Assembly (NCBI RefSeq): GCF_003473485.1
Contig: NC_053048.1
Span: 36,142,755-36,206,754, forward strand
DNA: 64,000 nucleotides
DNA from: Medicago truncatula
Taxonomy: Eukaryota > Streptophyta > Magnoliopsida > Fabales > Fabaceae
Direction of reading: 5' to 3'
How positions within the stretch are numbered: the first letter of the stretch is position 1; each line of letters begins with the position of its first letter. The notes under the pieces were generated by a model. It was given only the letters and a program-made list of their open reading frames with translations. It searched no databases and was not told the DNA's origin. The translations under genes were made by a program, and so were the position numbers. This document shows, piece after piece, positions 10,861-23,200 of the stretch.

Positions 10861-12329
10861 GTTAACACAGTGAAACCCTAAACCCTAATTTGTCACAGCC
10901 CTACTTAATATGTATGATGAATTGTTCTCATTCTTACTCTGGTTATAGTATTTATAAAAGGAATTTCCTTCAATAAAATTTACTCTCCGTCTAAAAAAAA
11001 GGGACTTATTAGAATGTGAATGCATATCTTTAACCATTTATATTATCAATTTTTTTGAGGGAAATATTATTATTATTATTAATTATTTATTAGCAAAATA
11101 ATTAACAAAATTATAAAATTTGATATTATAAAAATATTCATCGAAACAAATTTAATATTTTATATGCTACCATTTGTTAATAGTTATTAGAGTTCTTTTG
11201 AACAAATGAACTTATATATGACAACACATTAAAAAAACTTACATGTGACAAAATATGTAATCAATTTCAATATTTTGTCACATGTATTCCATAAAAAAAA
11301 AAGAAAATATCTTATCACATGTAAGTTTTTGTTTTTATAAATATTTATTAAAAAAAAAAATTTTTGTAAAAAAAAAACATACATGTGACAAAATATGTTA
11401 TCAATTTCAATATAAATAGGCATCTTTTTCCACAAGAACAAATTTAGCGTGGGGCATTAGGGTCGCCTGACCCCATTTGTTTATTATACTTTTAAATAAT
11501 ACTTGATATTTATTCAATGTGACCCTATTTATATGGTATTGTTGTTTCCATTTAATCCATTCATAACACTATAATAACCTATAAAATTAAGAAGAATGAT
11601 GTCAAGTTTCATAATTAATATCATTGGTTAAGAACCAAAAGAATTAACTTTGTATAAAAATATTGTTGTAATAACAAATATGACTTTGACCCTACTTACT
11701 AAAATTTATGGATCCGTCCTGTTTTTCCTCCACTAACAATATAGTATATTAATTTAAAGCAATAAGAGTTGTTAAGAAAATGAGATTTATCTTTGTGGTA
11801 ACGGACCCGTACACCTTTAATATATTAGAGTTTAATTTCCGACTCCTGTCTTGTAAATTGAGAAAATCTAGATGGGATGAAATAATTCAATTTTTTTTAA
11901 GGATGAAACGATTCACTTTTGTATTACTAACAAATTTTTCGACAGATATAAGCCACGACTAAAAGATGGTGGATGTAACATAGTTATATAAAAGAAAATA
12001 CAAAGTTGTTATTGAAGGATATTATAGGCTTTCATACTTCTCCTCCTTTTTTTAATGGAAGTCGTTTTAATTCATTTCATTCATCAACAAAATATCAATG
12101 ATTTACCTGTGGATGATAGAATACTTGGGAACTAACATAATTGAGATCATAGAATAAATGGATCCAGCATAAGTTAACGAACGGGTCGCCATGTTTTGGC
12201 TATGTAAAATTTGCTTACAAAGAGAGATAAATGATCATGCCAAATTAAGAAACATCCACCCATTTGTTAGTGACTGCATTCACTTATTAAGTTATAGGTT
12301 TGTTTTTCACTTGTTTGATTGGAGTAACT
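10861..12329. other. AT-rich intergenic stretch with short hairpin repeats
   Basis: No gene is supported; the short ORFs at 11229-11441 and 11780-11962 are low-complexity. Text at 11450-11720 (GACCCCATTTG, CAATGTGACCC, GACTTTGACCC) looks like degenerate repeat sequence of unknown class. A hairpin-forming repeat at 11240-11400 is listed separately. Confidence 0.35.
11240..11412. repeat. Hairpin plus direct repeat of ACATGTGACAAAATATGT
   Basis: ACATGTGACAAAAT near 11241 is followed about 17 nt after its end by its reverse complement ATTTTGTCACATGT (to about 11285), giving a 14-bp stem. The motif with its following AATCAATTTCAAT recurs as a direct repeat near 11382. A partial inverted copy (CTTATCACATGTAAG) lies between. 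This may be the core of a degraded small MITE. Confidence 0.6.
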
Positions 12330-13240
12330 GTGGTAAGTGAGTTCATGGTTATGGTTTGTAATTCTTCAAATTGTTGTGAGGGTGTGAATCCATTTAAGTA
12401 TTTGGGATTATCGGTTTGAGCGAATCCAAAGAAAATTTCAACATCGGAGCCTTTGTTGGGAAGCTTGAGCAGGAAGTTGAACTCTTGGCGTAATAATTAT
12501 GTTATCCATGGAGGTCGAATAGTCCTTAATTTGGTGTTGAATTCAACTCCAATTTTCTATTTATCCTTTATGAAGTTACTGATGAAGGTGGGGAAGAGAA
12601 TTGTTAGGATTGTTTTTTTTTTTTTTTTGGGTGAAGGGTGGTCGGATGATTAGTTGGATGAATTGGAAGTCGGTGTGACAACCCCATAATAAGGGTGGTT
12701 TAGGAGTTAGAGATGTTAAATTGGTGAATTTAAGTCTTCTAGCTAAATGGCGATATAGGTTGATCCAAAGTGAGAACCTACTTTGGAAGGAGGTTTTAAG
12801 TGCGAGGTATGGCCCCCGGATTGGAGGTATTTTTTTATTAGAAAGAGGTGACATGGCCTAGTGGTGCTTTGAAATGGTGGAAGGATAGTTTTCTTGGAGG
12901 AGTCCGCTGGAACTACTTGCTTTTTTAGAGAGGTGGCGAGGAAGGCATGAGATGGTAATAGTACTAGGTTCTGGTTGGACCGTTTGAGGGGAAATGAACC
13001 GTTATGTGTTGTCTTTCCCGTCTTATTTAATTCTCAACACAAAAGGAGGCTTAGGTGGGGGAGTTGTGGAGTAGACCTTTGTTTGTGTGGAAAAGTGATA
13101 TTTTAAATATGGTTGGAGGAGTTTGATGTTAGAGGAATCGTGGTGGTGGAGGCCGGAGCCGGAGGTTAGATTTTCTATATCCCAACCAAAGCTAATCTTG
13201 TGAGAAGGAATGTCTTGCATTTGGATATTAATTTATCTTG
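12330..13240 (+). mobile_element. LINE fragment: reverse transcriptase C-terminus
   Basis: The plus-strand frames encode the typical end of a plant LINE reverse transcriptase and the connector to the zinc-binding domain: KPFKYLGL near 12390, then SLSRKLNSWRNNYVIHGGRI (about 12459-12520), FYLSFMKL, then HNKGGLGVRDVKLVNLSLLA (about 12685-12745) and LWKEVLSARYGP. Frameshifts, stops and a poly(T) run at 12613-12630 interrupt it. The right end abuts a Stowaway MITE. Confidence 0.8.
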
Positions 13241-13242
13241 TA

Positions 13243-13533
13243 CTCCCTCCGTTCTAGATTAACTGAGCCAAAAGCTCATTTCACACATATTAAGAAAATT
13301 TTTTAAATGAAGAGAGAGAAAAATAGTTTTAAGTGCTTTTGTTAAGTATTGGTGGATTCTCCACTTTCATAAATGCAAAGTGGAATATATTGAATTGTGA
13401 ATGATGAAAGTAGTATTAATTAGAGTTATAAAGGGGAAAAAATAATTAATATTGTATTGGAAAGCGAAATGACTCAGTTATTTTGAGACACTTTTTTTTT
13501 GCAATTGGCTCAATTATTTTGAGACGGAGGGAA
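13243..13533. mobile_element. Stowaway-type MITE (Tc1/mariner-like)
   Basis: A 291-bp element bounded by CTCCCTCCGTTCTAGATTAA on the left and an imperfect inverted copy ending ATTTTGAGACGGAGGGAA on the right. TA flanks both ends (13241-13242 and 13534-13535). Internal GACTCAGTTATTTTGAGAC and CTCAATTATTTTGAGAC repeats lie near the right end. There is no coding capacity. Confidence 0.85.
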
Positions 13534-15004
13534 TATTTTCTGCGATTATCAAGTGGAACTTTGATGCATCTTTTATGACATTTCCAAGTGGGGTCAAAGA
13601 TGTTCAATTGGCTGGATATAAGTTTCATCACTCTCCAAAATCATTTTTTGCATTTTGATATGGTGCGAAATCGTTTTTGGTTTGTTGGTATGTTTCTCTT
13701 TGTGTGATTTAAAATCTAAAAATGATAGAATTTTTAAAGATGTTAAATATATTTTTGTTTCTTATAAATATATCAACTTTTTCGTTTTGTCCCCCTAAAT
13801 TTTGTTAAACTTTTAATTTCTAAAAGTTTTTCATCACTATTTTTGATACATACTTTTTAGTCACTCATGTCTAACCTTTATATTTTTTTAATGAAATTTT
13901 TTCGAAATGGGTAGAATATTATAAAAATCCTTCAAAAAAAAAAAAAGATATTTTAATAAAATATAAATTAAATATGAATTTTTATGTTTTTTGAAAACCA
14001 ATAGCTATTGAATAGATTGTTATATAGTACCAATATATCATCCAAGGAAGACACTCAAAAGGGATTGCCAACTACGGAATTTTTACTATTTAAACGCGAA
14101 TTCAATAACAAACATCATCCAACAGTAACAACAACTAAGATAAATCAAAGGGTTTCCATAGAAGTAGTGCATAACAATATGAATAAAGCTTTCTTTTCAA
14201 AATCATTTCCTACAAGTTGGAAAATAGAAAACAACGCATATCTAAGTCTCTTTAAAATTCGAATTTATATCCCTTGTCAAGCTTCATCATTTCGAAGCAT
14301 AGATAGCATATTACCAAAAGAGATGAGTGTTACTTCTATGTTAATCCAAATAATTAGCATTCCAAGAATAGCATATTAGGACTTAGTGTTGCTTTGACCT
14401 TTTATTGTGCACCTGTCAAAATAAAAAATAAGACAATTTATATCATGGTTCTCAATTTCAAATTCTAAAGCAAATGCAATCTTAAATAGAAACCAGAAAT
14501 AGTATCGTTGTGTTATGCTCAGTGGTTCCTAACTTTAGTTATGAAAAATAAAATGGTGAGTCCTCATGGATATAATCAAGGTTGACATATATGTTTGCAG
14601 TTGCATACATCAGAGATTAAATCATTTTAGTGAACTTAAATTCGACAGATCGTTACCAACAAACAACCTCTATTGTCCAACGCGGACTCTGTTATTGTCA
14701 TTGTCTTTTAAAATGTCTATTTGTAATGGTTCTGTTCATGTTGATATTTTCCAATAGGAAATAGCGAAATAAGAGAGCAGATTGGCGAAAGTGAATTATG
14801 TTTCATGTAAGGGTGCATGAAGATGTTGTTACCAACAAATAACATTGCATCACCTTTGACTGATTGATTGTGGCTCAAACTATAATCTATCCTTACATTT
14901 TGCTAAATGAAAAATTACCCTCTAACTTATTGGGTTTATTTGGAAAGCAGTTGACACATGACACTCATTCCAAAGCTTCACACCAAAAAGTATCATTAAA
15001 ATAT
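13534..15004. other. Unassigned spacer, then duplicated F-box 3' flank
   Basis: The stretch 13534-13990 is AT-rich and unassigned. From about 14000 to 15000 the sequence matches 31700-32600, the 3' flank of the F-box copy at 33042-34289 (for example ATCATGGTTCTCAATTTC and TCTAAAG[C/T]AAATGCAATCTTA), and 14820-14960 resembles 6990-7190. No coding gene is supported; the 123-residue ORF at 14008-14379 has no family features and falls inside this repeated flank. Confidence 0.5.
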
Positions 15005-15385
15005 CAACTATACGAAGGTTTTTGTAGAAAAAACAACAGTAAGGATCAACAGAAAGGGTAAAGGACGGGTTCTCAATTAAACTGTTCACCGAGTAAGAAG
15101 AACACTGTAACCCAATTCAAAACTAATTTGAACGAAACATCTAAACAGATCTTTTTTGTGAAGCGTGACTATTGTGAATTGCGGATTTCGTGATGCTGAC
15201 CTATTGAGGTGTAATTTCACAAAAGAGGGATTGGAAGTTAGGGATTTCCAAGACTCACTGACACATCTAAATTGAAGAATGGATTTAACGGGAAGAAACG
15301 GAAGTATCTCGGTGATGAGATCGTCAGGGAGAACCACCACCGTCCTCGACAGAGGCCTAGACTTCTTGGCTGATTGGACATCCAT
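15005..15385 (-). pseudogene. F-box gene copy 2, truncated N-terminal fragment
   Basis: The ATG at 15385 starts an F-box of the same family (VVVLPDDLITEILPFLPVKS, then QFRCVSESWKSLTSNPSFVK). The frame holds for 99 residues to 15086. A frameshift near 15105 then breaks the conserved block that should read GYSVVPYS; its continuation (SLIENP and SVDP) is visible in another frame down to about 15005. The FBA domain is missing. The fragment joins directly to sequence resembling an F-box 3' flank, so the middle and C-terminus were deleted. Confidence 0.88.
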
Positions 15386-16818
15386 GTGAAAGCAAAGAAT
15401 GACGGTGTTGTTATTTGAACCTAAAAAACAATGCTATATACCGTTCTGATTGTGAAGCCCACTGGTTGGAGCAAATTTGTTTGCGCCCCTCAATTATATA
15501 CAAGAACATGATTGAGCAGTTTTCCATAGAATGAATAGGTTTTTTAGTCTTTCAATTTGTAGGCAATTTCATAGTCACATTAATCGAAATAGCCAATACG
15601 TCTCTTGATTTTTTTATAATGTTCAATCAGTTTAGTCCCTCGGTCAAGTGTTGATGTGTCACGTCCAAGTCAGCTTCTAGGGATGAATTTAATCAAAAAA
15701 ATTATTTATTTGTTTATTTTTGAAATGAAAGGCGTAACAAATTGTTACATTATCAAATCAAATATTGAAAATTATTCATTAAAATCTAGAACATATTTTC
15801 TTCCAAATTTTTTATTTACTCAAAAAATTTGAAGCATGATATCTTTTAGACTTTTCATGCATACAATAAATTCTATGACTATGGATTCGTCATGTCTAAT
15901 CTGATTATCAATACAATAAATTCTATTATTCTCATCAATGAAGTTCAATCTGATCTTTTTGTTTACATTTGAAGTGTGTTACATTGATCACGATTTTTGT
16001 GACTATGGATTCGTCATGTCTAATCTGATTATCAATATAATAAGGAGAACTTCAATATGATGCACAAAACTTCAATCTAATTTTCATTCAGTTTATCATG
16101 ATCTTATTTTGATTTTGAACTTTGAAGTGTTTTGATTGATATGCTTCTAAAATCTTAGTTCTGAAAAGTCATTTTGAAGTCCTAGTTGAAGAGGTACTAG
16201 TTGAACATGGTGATTTTGTTTTCAATGTCACGACGGAATTTGAGAAACTTTTCCCGCTTTCGGTTTTAATGTCAATCTATTGGATATTCTATTTCCTCTT
16301 GTAGAAGAAATCTTCACTTTGTACAAAACAATAAAAAATTCCACCGCTAACAAGGAAAAAGAATCGTCCCTAAATTTTTGCTTAAAAAGCCTACTGTTGG
16401 TGAATTTGTTAGAACTAAAGACAAACAAATAGAAGCTACTTGCGATGGTGGCAATTATTCCGCGACTGTGGAGAGGTAAACAATAAATTTCGATTGATTT
16501 TCAAATAAATCAGAAGCTGGTGTGATATCTATCTGGCAGTATTTCCGCCATTTTGTGGTGGTGGGAGCATCTATGAGGTGGTGAAAACGTGGTATGGTAG
16601 AAAAATTTGGCATGACTTATTCTCATATATGATTATCATATAAACCAAACCTATCACTGTCTGGCATAAATTATATGAGCTAAGTACTTGCGATTGCATA
16701 CTAGTAACGTATGAATATACATTTAATGTTGAAACTGATATGCAAGAAAATGAGAAAATAAGCTAAGTACTTGTGTTTTGTGACTTTTTCAATCCTGGGG
16801 AAACAATTAGAAAATGAG
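15386..16818. other. Intergenic spacer, unassigned
   Basis: There is no recognisable gene. A short direct repeat, GACTATGGATTCGTCATGTC followed by TAATCTGATTATCAAT, occurs near 15879 and 16001. Text at 15540-15700 (phrases such as TTTAGTCCCTCGG) resembles degenerate dispersed repeats, class unknown. Confidence 0.35.
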
Positions 16819-19800
16819 CTAACTCATGAAATTCCTTCCATCAATGTTTGTAGCTCGTTGTGATGAAACTTGACCCTGGGAAACCATTTGTGAGTGTCCA
16901 GGACCTTGAACACAGGTTTGACCCATTCCGACACCAACCATCTGCTGCTGCAGTTGCAGTTGTGAAAACTGATGCAGCAATTGTGGAAGATTCTGTTGAT
17001 GTTGTTGTTGCATTTCTTGCTGCTGCTGAGGAAGTTGTGGATGTTGCAGTCGCAGTTGTGAAAGCTGTTGTTGCAATTGTGGAAGATTCTGTTGATGTTG
17101 TTGTTGTATTTCTTGCTGCTGCTGATGAGGAAGTTGTTGACGCTGCAATCGAAGTTGTGAAAGCTGCTGCTGCATTTCTACAAGATTCTGCTGGTGTTGA
17201 TGTTGCATTTCTTGCTGCTGCTGAGGAAGTTGTTGAAGCTGCAGTCGCCGTTGCGAAAGCTGTAACTACATTTGTGATGGTTGTGGCTTAAATATGATAG
17301 GTAAATAAACAAAGGTGTAACCCATCAGAGGAAAAATCAACGACTATATGTTACCTGAGGAATAAACATCCCAATCAACTGGTTGGGTTTTTCAGAAACA
17401 AATAGCAGCAATGTCTGTGATGGCAATTGAATAACTGCACCCTGAAATTGAATAATATATTTATTACCACAGCCATACTGTGTAGACAAGTAACACTTGT
17501 CACCAAAGAAGGTATAACTCTACGGAGTTATTTTTGAATATGATGGTATTAATATTCTACCGGTCATGAAATTAATACTGTAACATTTGTCATTAAAAAA
17601 AAATCTAGCAGTCATGAGTTTTATTAATGATTAAGAACCAAAAGGAATTGAGTTCTTGAGCTTAGATGCCCACAGTATCATACCTCAATTTCATTATTTA
17701 GGGGAAGAATATCAGGGGAGAAAACATTGACATTCTAACTAAGAAAACAACCCGAAATTTAAAACAAGTGGGTTTAAATTAGAAACTCAGAAATAACCTA
17801 CCAGCTTCTTTTCCTTCAGGTGACTAAGAGAACGACCTGGGTTCACTGGCCGAAAAACTAGGAGATCTTCCTTTCTTGCATGTTGCCTAGTCAGAACATA
17901 CAAAATTAGCACAGCTATAAAAAAAATTCTAGGAACAAAATACACCTAAAGACATCAATATATATTAATATATTACAAATTGAATTAAGGACTTACTTGT
18001 GAGAGACTTCTCCTCATGTAATAAAATAAATAAAATTAAGGACTTACTTGTGTATAGTCATGCGCTCTTGAGATATAAGCCGAACTATTTGCATGTCAGA
18101 AGGCCAGTTTGTTGTAAGTCTGAAATAAAATTAGTATCACGTATGTTAGGACTTACTTGCGTATATGATTTGGTCAGATAGGGAAGTCAAAATCAGAAAA
18201 TTCCAATACATACTCAGTCATTTAATTTTTTTTTTTTGTTACAACTCAATCATTACATTGAAAATGGAGGAAGCAATGCCATGTCAAGAGTGAAACTTTC
18301 TTTCTATTGTTCTGAATCAAGTTAATTCAAAATGAAATTATAAAACTGAAAATTGAAGCACTAAGTTTTTTTATTAATTTTTATTGTGGATGAATTTGAA
18401 TTTGGATTATACAAAATTATTCTTCAACGGTGCTAGGTAAGCATTATATAAAACAATTGATGACATAATAATAAGCAATTTAAGTTTAATGAATTGAATG
18501 AAGAGTGGGGCACTGCAGAACTATTCAGTAACCTCTGACTGAAACATGGCGCGTATAATACAGGTAGGTATTACAGCCAATGGAAACTGACAGAAAATCC
18601 ACCATACTATAACGCCATGGCAATCAGTTCGAGGATTTTATTTTTATTTTCCAGCTGAATTGATTTTTCAAATAGATAGAATTGAAAGAAATGACAAACG
18701 AATGAATTGCTATTACTTCCATCCACAGGTAATACAAAATGCTCTTACACAGAAAGGAAAATAGTAGAAGTAACAATAAACTCAAGCGGAAAATTAAGCA
18801 ATGTTAATATTTTTATCTCGGAAAAAAAAACATGTTTTATTTTCTAACCAGACAAAAATATGTTGTACTACAATTAGAATCTCTTGAACAACTAATCATT
18901 TTTGCACAATAGGAAATTCACTATTTGAGGCTTAAGTTTAATCAAATGGACCGCCGGTTATAAATTGCTGAGATTGCTCTGCCAATTTTTTCTTCATTGA
19001 AGCTTCAATTGCGGGTAGCAGAAAATAACAGATTCTTAAAATTCCGCCACGCAATAGTGCTAAGCTATATTTTGTACTAAATAACATATCGTGGAACAAT
19101 AGCAGTTTTTTCAAACTCCGCTAAGCTATGGCTTCAATTAAACAACACTGAATATAATATTTTTTTATATAAAGGAATATCTGAGCATAAATTAATTACC
19201 AATAAAAGTTAGTCGGAACTAAGAAAACTGTCCAAACAAACCATTTTAAGGAAATACTACTTTACTAATCTATAAAAATACCACATCATAAATTCTTTGC
19301 TCTAAAGTTTAGAAACAAAAATCAACCCAACACCAAATGGTACTAATAAATAATAATTTTGCAGCAACAGTATTATAAACTTCAACTACAATATGATCTA
19401 GTCTTTTGAAAAGAGATAATACAACTTACGTCTTAGAGGCAGAAGAACTCCTGGAACACTGCCACCGAAAAATTATACATGAGGATTACACGTTAAAGAA
19501 CTTAACAGTTTTCACAAAATTACATCAATTACAATTGTTAAGAATAAAACTATAATGTACACAGGAAAATGATAGTAGGCTGAAAAACTGAAAAAGCAGA
19601 ATTTAAATAGATTGAAATAAGCATTAGATATGTATTTTTCTTGCAGTTAGGAACATACTTCGAGTTTGGTGATTAATACTCGCTGTCCTTGCCTTAGTTC
19701 TGTTAAGCTTCCCTGCATGACTTTCAATCATTGAACATATAGAACTGGTGCACAAGCATGCTAAATAAATCCAATAAATTGCTACCACCACCGCACCGGC

Positions 19801-20430
19801 TCATTCTTCGACAATTACAAATGAAAATATACAGCACAGCATGTATATATTGTCTATGATTTAATGTTATTGTCTTTCACAGTAACAAAGTGTTTTCACT
19901 GGAACCGCTCCCTATATATATATTTATATTGAAAAGGATCTAGATAGCCAGATATCCATACCATAAAAGACCTATATTTATATTGAAAAGAATCCAGGGA
20001 AACTAAAATATAAACAGAATTACATTGAAAAATAAGAAATTCCGATCATTAAGATGAGTCCACATTTTTGCCAAAAGAATACCGCTTGGTTATAAGATAA
20101 AAGTAGCAGCGATGATGCTTACAAGATAAATACTGCTTGATTATTCTTATTATACAAAGTTACCTATTAGTGTCAAACAAAATGAATTGGTGATGAAAAA
20201 TTTTGTGTGGCCAATTTACAAGAAAATTGTGTAAAATAAGAGTGAAGATAGAGTTGAATTAGGGTTTAAGAAGGAAGTGAACATGCATACCTTCCAGAAC
20301 CTTGTATACTTTGATTGTGCAGAAGAAGCTGTCTGTTGTGCAGCAGTTGCATCATTCTCAAGCGGTTGCATGTCTGATTCTACTTCTTGCTGAGGCATTC
20401 CTGTTGTGATTGAACCATTTGCTTGAGCCC
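16819..20430 (-). pseudogene. MED25: 5'-truncated MED25 (Mediator subunit 25) pseudogene
   Basis: Six consecutive minus-strand exons plus the Q-rich tail match the second half of plant MED25/PFT1, a Mediator subunit in jasmonate and flowering signalling. Proposed exons are 20430-20291 (ends SAQSKYTRFWK), 19712-19659 (GSLTELRQGQRVLITKLE), 19458-19430 (CSRSSSASKT), 18119-18048 (NWPSDMQIVRLISQE), 17886-17802 (KEDLLVFRPVNPG, LKEKKL) and 17442-17355 (AVIQLPSQTLLL), then the FKPQ and Q-rich tail to 16819. Introns are retained, so this is a genomic segment and not a retrocopy. The N-terminal von Willebrand-type domain is absent. An extra T in the exon at 17442-17355 shifts the frame to TGA, and TAG at 17268-17266 interrupts the tail. 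A decayed copia element lies upstream. The assignment rests on remembered MED25 text; an intact copy should exist elsewhere. Confidence 0.85.
16900..17265 (-). repeat. Glutamine-rich minisatellite, about 93-bp unit
   Basis: Inside the MED25-like tail, a unit of about 31 residues recurs roughly three times with drift. It has the order LPQQQQEMQQQHQQNLPQL, QQQLSQLRLQ. The reverse strand therefore has long open frames rich in A and V that are only shadows. The repeat resembles the Q-rich tail of MED25 and may be expanded by slippage. Confidence 0.8.
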
Positions 20431-20964
20431 CTGATTATATACATGAATACAATTAGAGCATTTCCATTTTCCCGAAATACCCTTATTTTAACAAATTAAA
20501 AACATTTCTTTTACGTTCCCCTTTCAACCCTTCAAAATTTACAAAATAAGTGAAATACCTTTTTAAAACTGTTCCAGACCGTATAATGGCCCAATATGAC
20601 AGACCCATTAACTGGTTATACCCCCTTAAGAACTCTTAAGGGCAGTCATATGCGCGCCTACCGCACAAAAGAAATGCCCTTGGTTGATCTAGCCGTCAAA
20701 TCGATCTCCAACCGACTTAGACAATCCACACTAGGTTTCATGGAAGTAGTTACAACCACAATTTGCCACATTTTATACTCCTCAATCACATACCGACTTG
20801 AGTGTCCGAGAAAATATCTATTATGAATGTTTCTTTCCCCACCCGTCAAAGGAAGCCTACTTTCGCACCAGATCGTTCCTAGAACGAGTGTCGAGATCAC
20901 GTCATCCTAGTTATGTTTCTAGATAGATAATTGACTCCTTCTGTGGAAATTAATGGTAAGGGCA
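20431..20964. other. Unclassified sequence at the MED25 truncation point
   Basis: The MED25 similarity stops at 20430 and the copia remnant becomes recognisable near 20965. The interval between contains text such as GGTTGATCTAGCCGTCAAAT that I cannot assign. It may be part of the inserted element or filler at the breakpoint. Confidence 0.3.
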
Positions 20965-22500
20965 TTGATTAGAACCGGTTTACTTCTACCATCACTATGG
21001 ATATGGACAAATGAGGTACACCCAATATTCTAGGAGTGAGATTATTGGAAGTGGGCATATAAGGATAGAATGACGATAAAACTTCCGTAGGAGTTTTGGA
21101 GTCAAAGACAATAGAAGGTAAACGATTTATGAGATAAGATGCAGTTAAAACCGCATCCCCCCAAAATTTCTTAGGATTTTGTAATAACATGGCTCGAGTT
21201 TGATCTAAAAAGTGTCCGTTTTCCCTCTCAACAACCCCATTTTGTTAGGGGGTTGTGATACAAGAAGACTCATAAATAATACCCTTTTTGACAAAAAGAA
21301 TTAAACTCGTGAATAAAGTAAGCTTTGGCATTATCAGACATGACTATCTTAATACTCACTCCGAACCGAGTTTTAACCATTGAGAAGAAATGTAGAAACT
21401 AGGTAGCTTCAGACTTTTGTTTCAATATATTGACCCAATTAACTCGAGTACAATCATCAATGAATGTTACAAACAATCGACTAACTAATATATTTGCAAC
21501 ATTAGACCACACATTAGTATGAATTAAATAAAAACAAAAGCATTGTTATGAAAAACAACATTACATGATAGGTCTTTTGTGAGTTTATAGAAATTAGGCT
21601 AGTTGACATTTTGCGAATATAAAGGACATTTTGTAGGACTATAGTTGTGTTTATTTGGAAATTTCCTTAATCTGCTACAATTTTAAGGGAACCATCTTCC
21701 GTTGATAATCTCTTGTTTCTAGGACAAGGAGAATAAGTGGAGGTGTGTGGATAAGGGTGTCATGTGGTGAGTGGCTCTAAAATCTAGTATGCAATATTAG
21801 TTAGATGGTTTATATAAAGCATTAAATCCAACAGAAAATTGAGAGTTTCCAAAGTGGAGAAAGAGATGTACCTAAGTAAGACTTACATGTTGTTTTTATC
21901 CAATTTCTTAAGAAAATATCTCACATTTTTTATTTCATCTTGACTAAACGGATGGGTCAATCCTCCTTTTGACATATTGACTGATGTCTTACCAAAGAGA
22001 ACAAATAGGCAAAGAACAACAGTAAAAAGCTTCCAATGTGCTCAGATTGAAGAAACACAACAAATTCAAAATATTTTTTTATGATGAACAATACCAATGC
22101 GATGAACAGTATATCACGATGAAAAGTGTGATTGGAATGAAAAATTTCTCGTGGTGAACAATGACTTGTGCTGAACGGTGACCCACGATGAATAGTGTTT
22201 TATGATGAACAATGGTTTTCTGGATCTCAAAGAGACCGCATTGAAGGTTGAAACTCACAATAAATTGCAATAAAGATGAAGAAAGCAAAAGTAACCACAA
22301 AGACGACGACTAGGGTTTAACTGGAAGCAAGGCTCCCAAGATCGGAAGCTCATGTCATGTGAAAACTGAATATTATATTTCACTGATAAATAATATACAA
22401 CCACTAATGTGTTTATATAGACTATTCTAACCTAATGAGTATGATTACAAATTACTAATAATAACAAGTGCTATTCTAAATGGTTGCAGAGCTTCCTTCT
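20965..22500 (-). mobile_element. Ty1-copia remnant with integrase segment and degenerate PBS/LTR
   Basis: The minus strand encodes decayed copia integrase and its C-terminal part: text equivalent to VNWVNILKQKSE and MSDNAKAYFIHEF near 21440-21290, then NPKKFWGDAVLTASYLINRL at 21190-21100. Several stops interrupt it. At about 22360-22345 a degraded form of the TGGTATCAGAGC primer-binding site (CATGACATGAGCTTCC) follows text typical of a copia LTR end, so the 5' LTR likely lies at about 22362-22500. Gag and most of pol are unrecognisable. Confidence 0.7.
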
Positions 22501-22504
22501 GAAT

Positions 22505-22660
22505 CATCAAAACTTTAAGATAAGTTTTCATTTAGACAAGCAAATAAATTTGTTCACTTGTTAGCAAGGGCATTATTATCTTATGTTTGTTCTCATGTTC
22601 ATGATTATATGTCATATTGTATTACGATTACTGTTATTAATGAAATGAGTTGAGTTTGTT
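22505..22660 (+). mobile_element. LINE RNase H C-terminal scrap
   Basis: A short plus-strand frame reads RQANKFVHLLARA and ends TVINEMS, the characteristic end of LINE-type RNase H domains (compare 8090-8200). Nothing upstream of it is recognisable. This is a small dead fragment. Confidence 0.6.
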
Positions 22661-23200
22661 TATGTAAAAAGAAAATATATTGCCCTTAACTACACTAATT
22701 TTTTTTAATGATGATGCCGTTTGAAGGAGAGCTGATGAAAATATATTGTCCTTAACTATCTCTAGAAGCTACCGCTCGAATTGAAAAACTGATGAAAGAG
22801 TTGTTTTGAAGATGAGTAGTGATAGTATGTTTTATTGTTCTTATGTGCATGCATCACTGTCGAAACTTTGTGATGAACATGAAGATTTTTTCGACAATTT
22901 GGAGAGCTAAGATCCTAAAATGGATGAGATGTTTGTTGTGGTGTATAATTTGGGGTTTGATTATGACTAATTTCGAACGGGCATTAAGAGGATTTGGCTT
23001 GATCACGAATGAAGTTTTAAGAGTATCGGAAGCGCTAAAATCGTTGTGTGGTTGGAGTGCTCACACTATCATGATCAAGAATGACTCAATGCAAACTAAT
23101 TCAAACAGCCCCTGAATGAGTTTGGACGCATCATTACTAATTGTAAAAATCAATACAATCCTGTATTGATAATATTGTGATGAATGATCCCTTGAGTTTT
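22661..23200. other. Unassigned stretch with a 98-residue ORF
   Basis: The ORF at 22819-23115 (+) has no recognised motif. In another frame the text reads EHEDFFDNLES and DEMFVVVYNLGFDYD with stops between, suggesting a decayed coding remnant of unknown origin. I do not call a gene here. Confidence 0.3.

Noticed and set aside
14008-14379. 123-residue plus-strand ORF
   Set aside because: It lies in the duplicated F-box 3' flank, and the matching copy near 31700-31960 does not keep the frame.
16860-17291. 143-residue plus-strand ORF rich in A, V and D
   Set aside because: It is the antisense shadow of the glutamine-rich repeat of the MED25-like tail; the composition follows from reading CAG/CAA repeats on the other strand.
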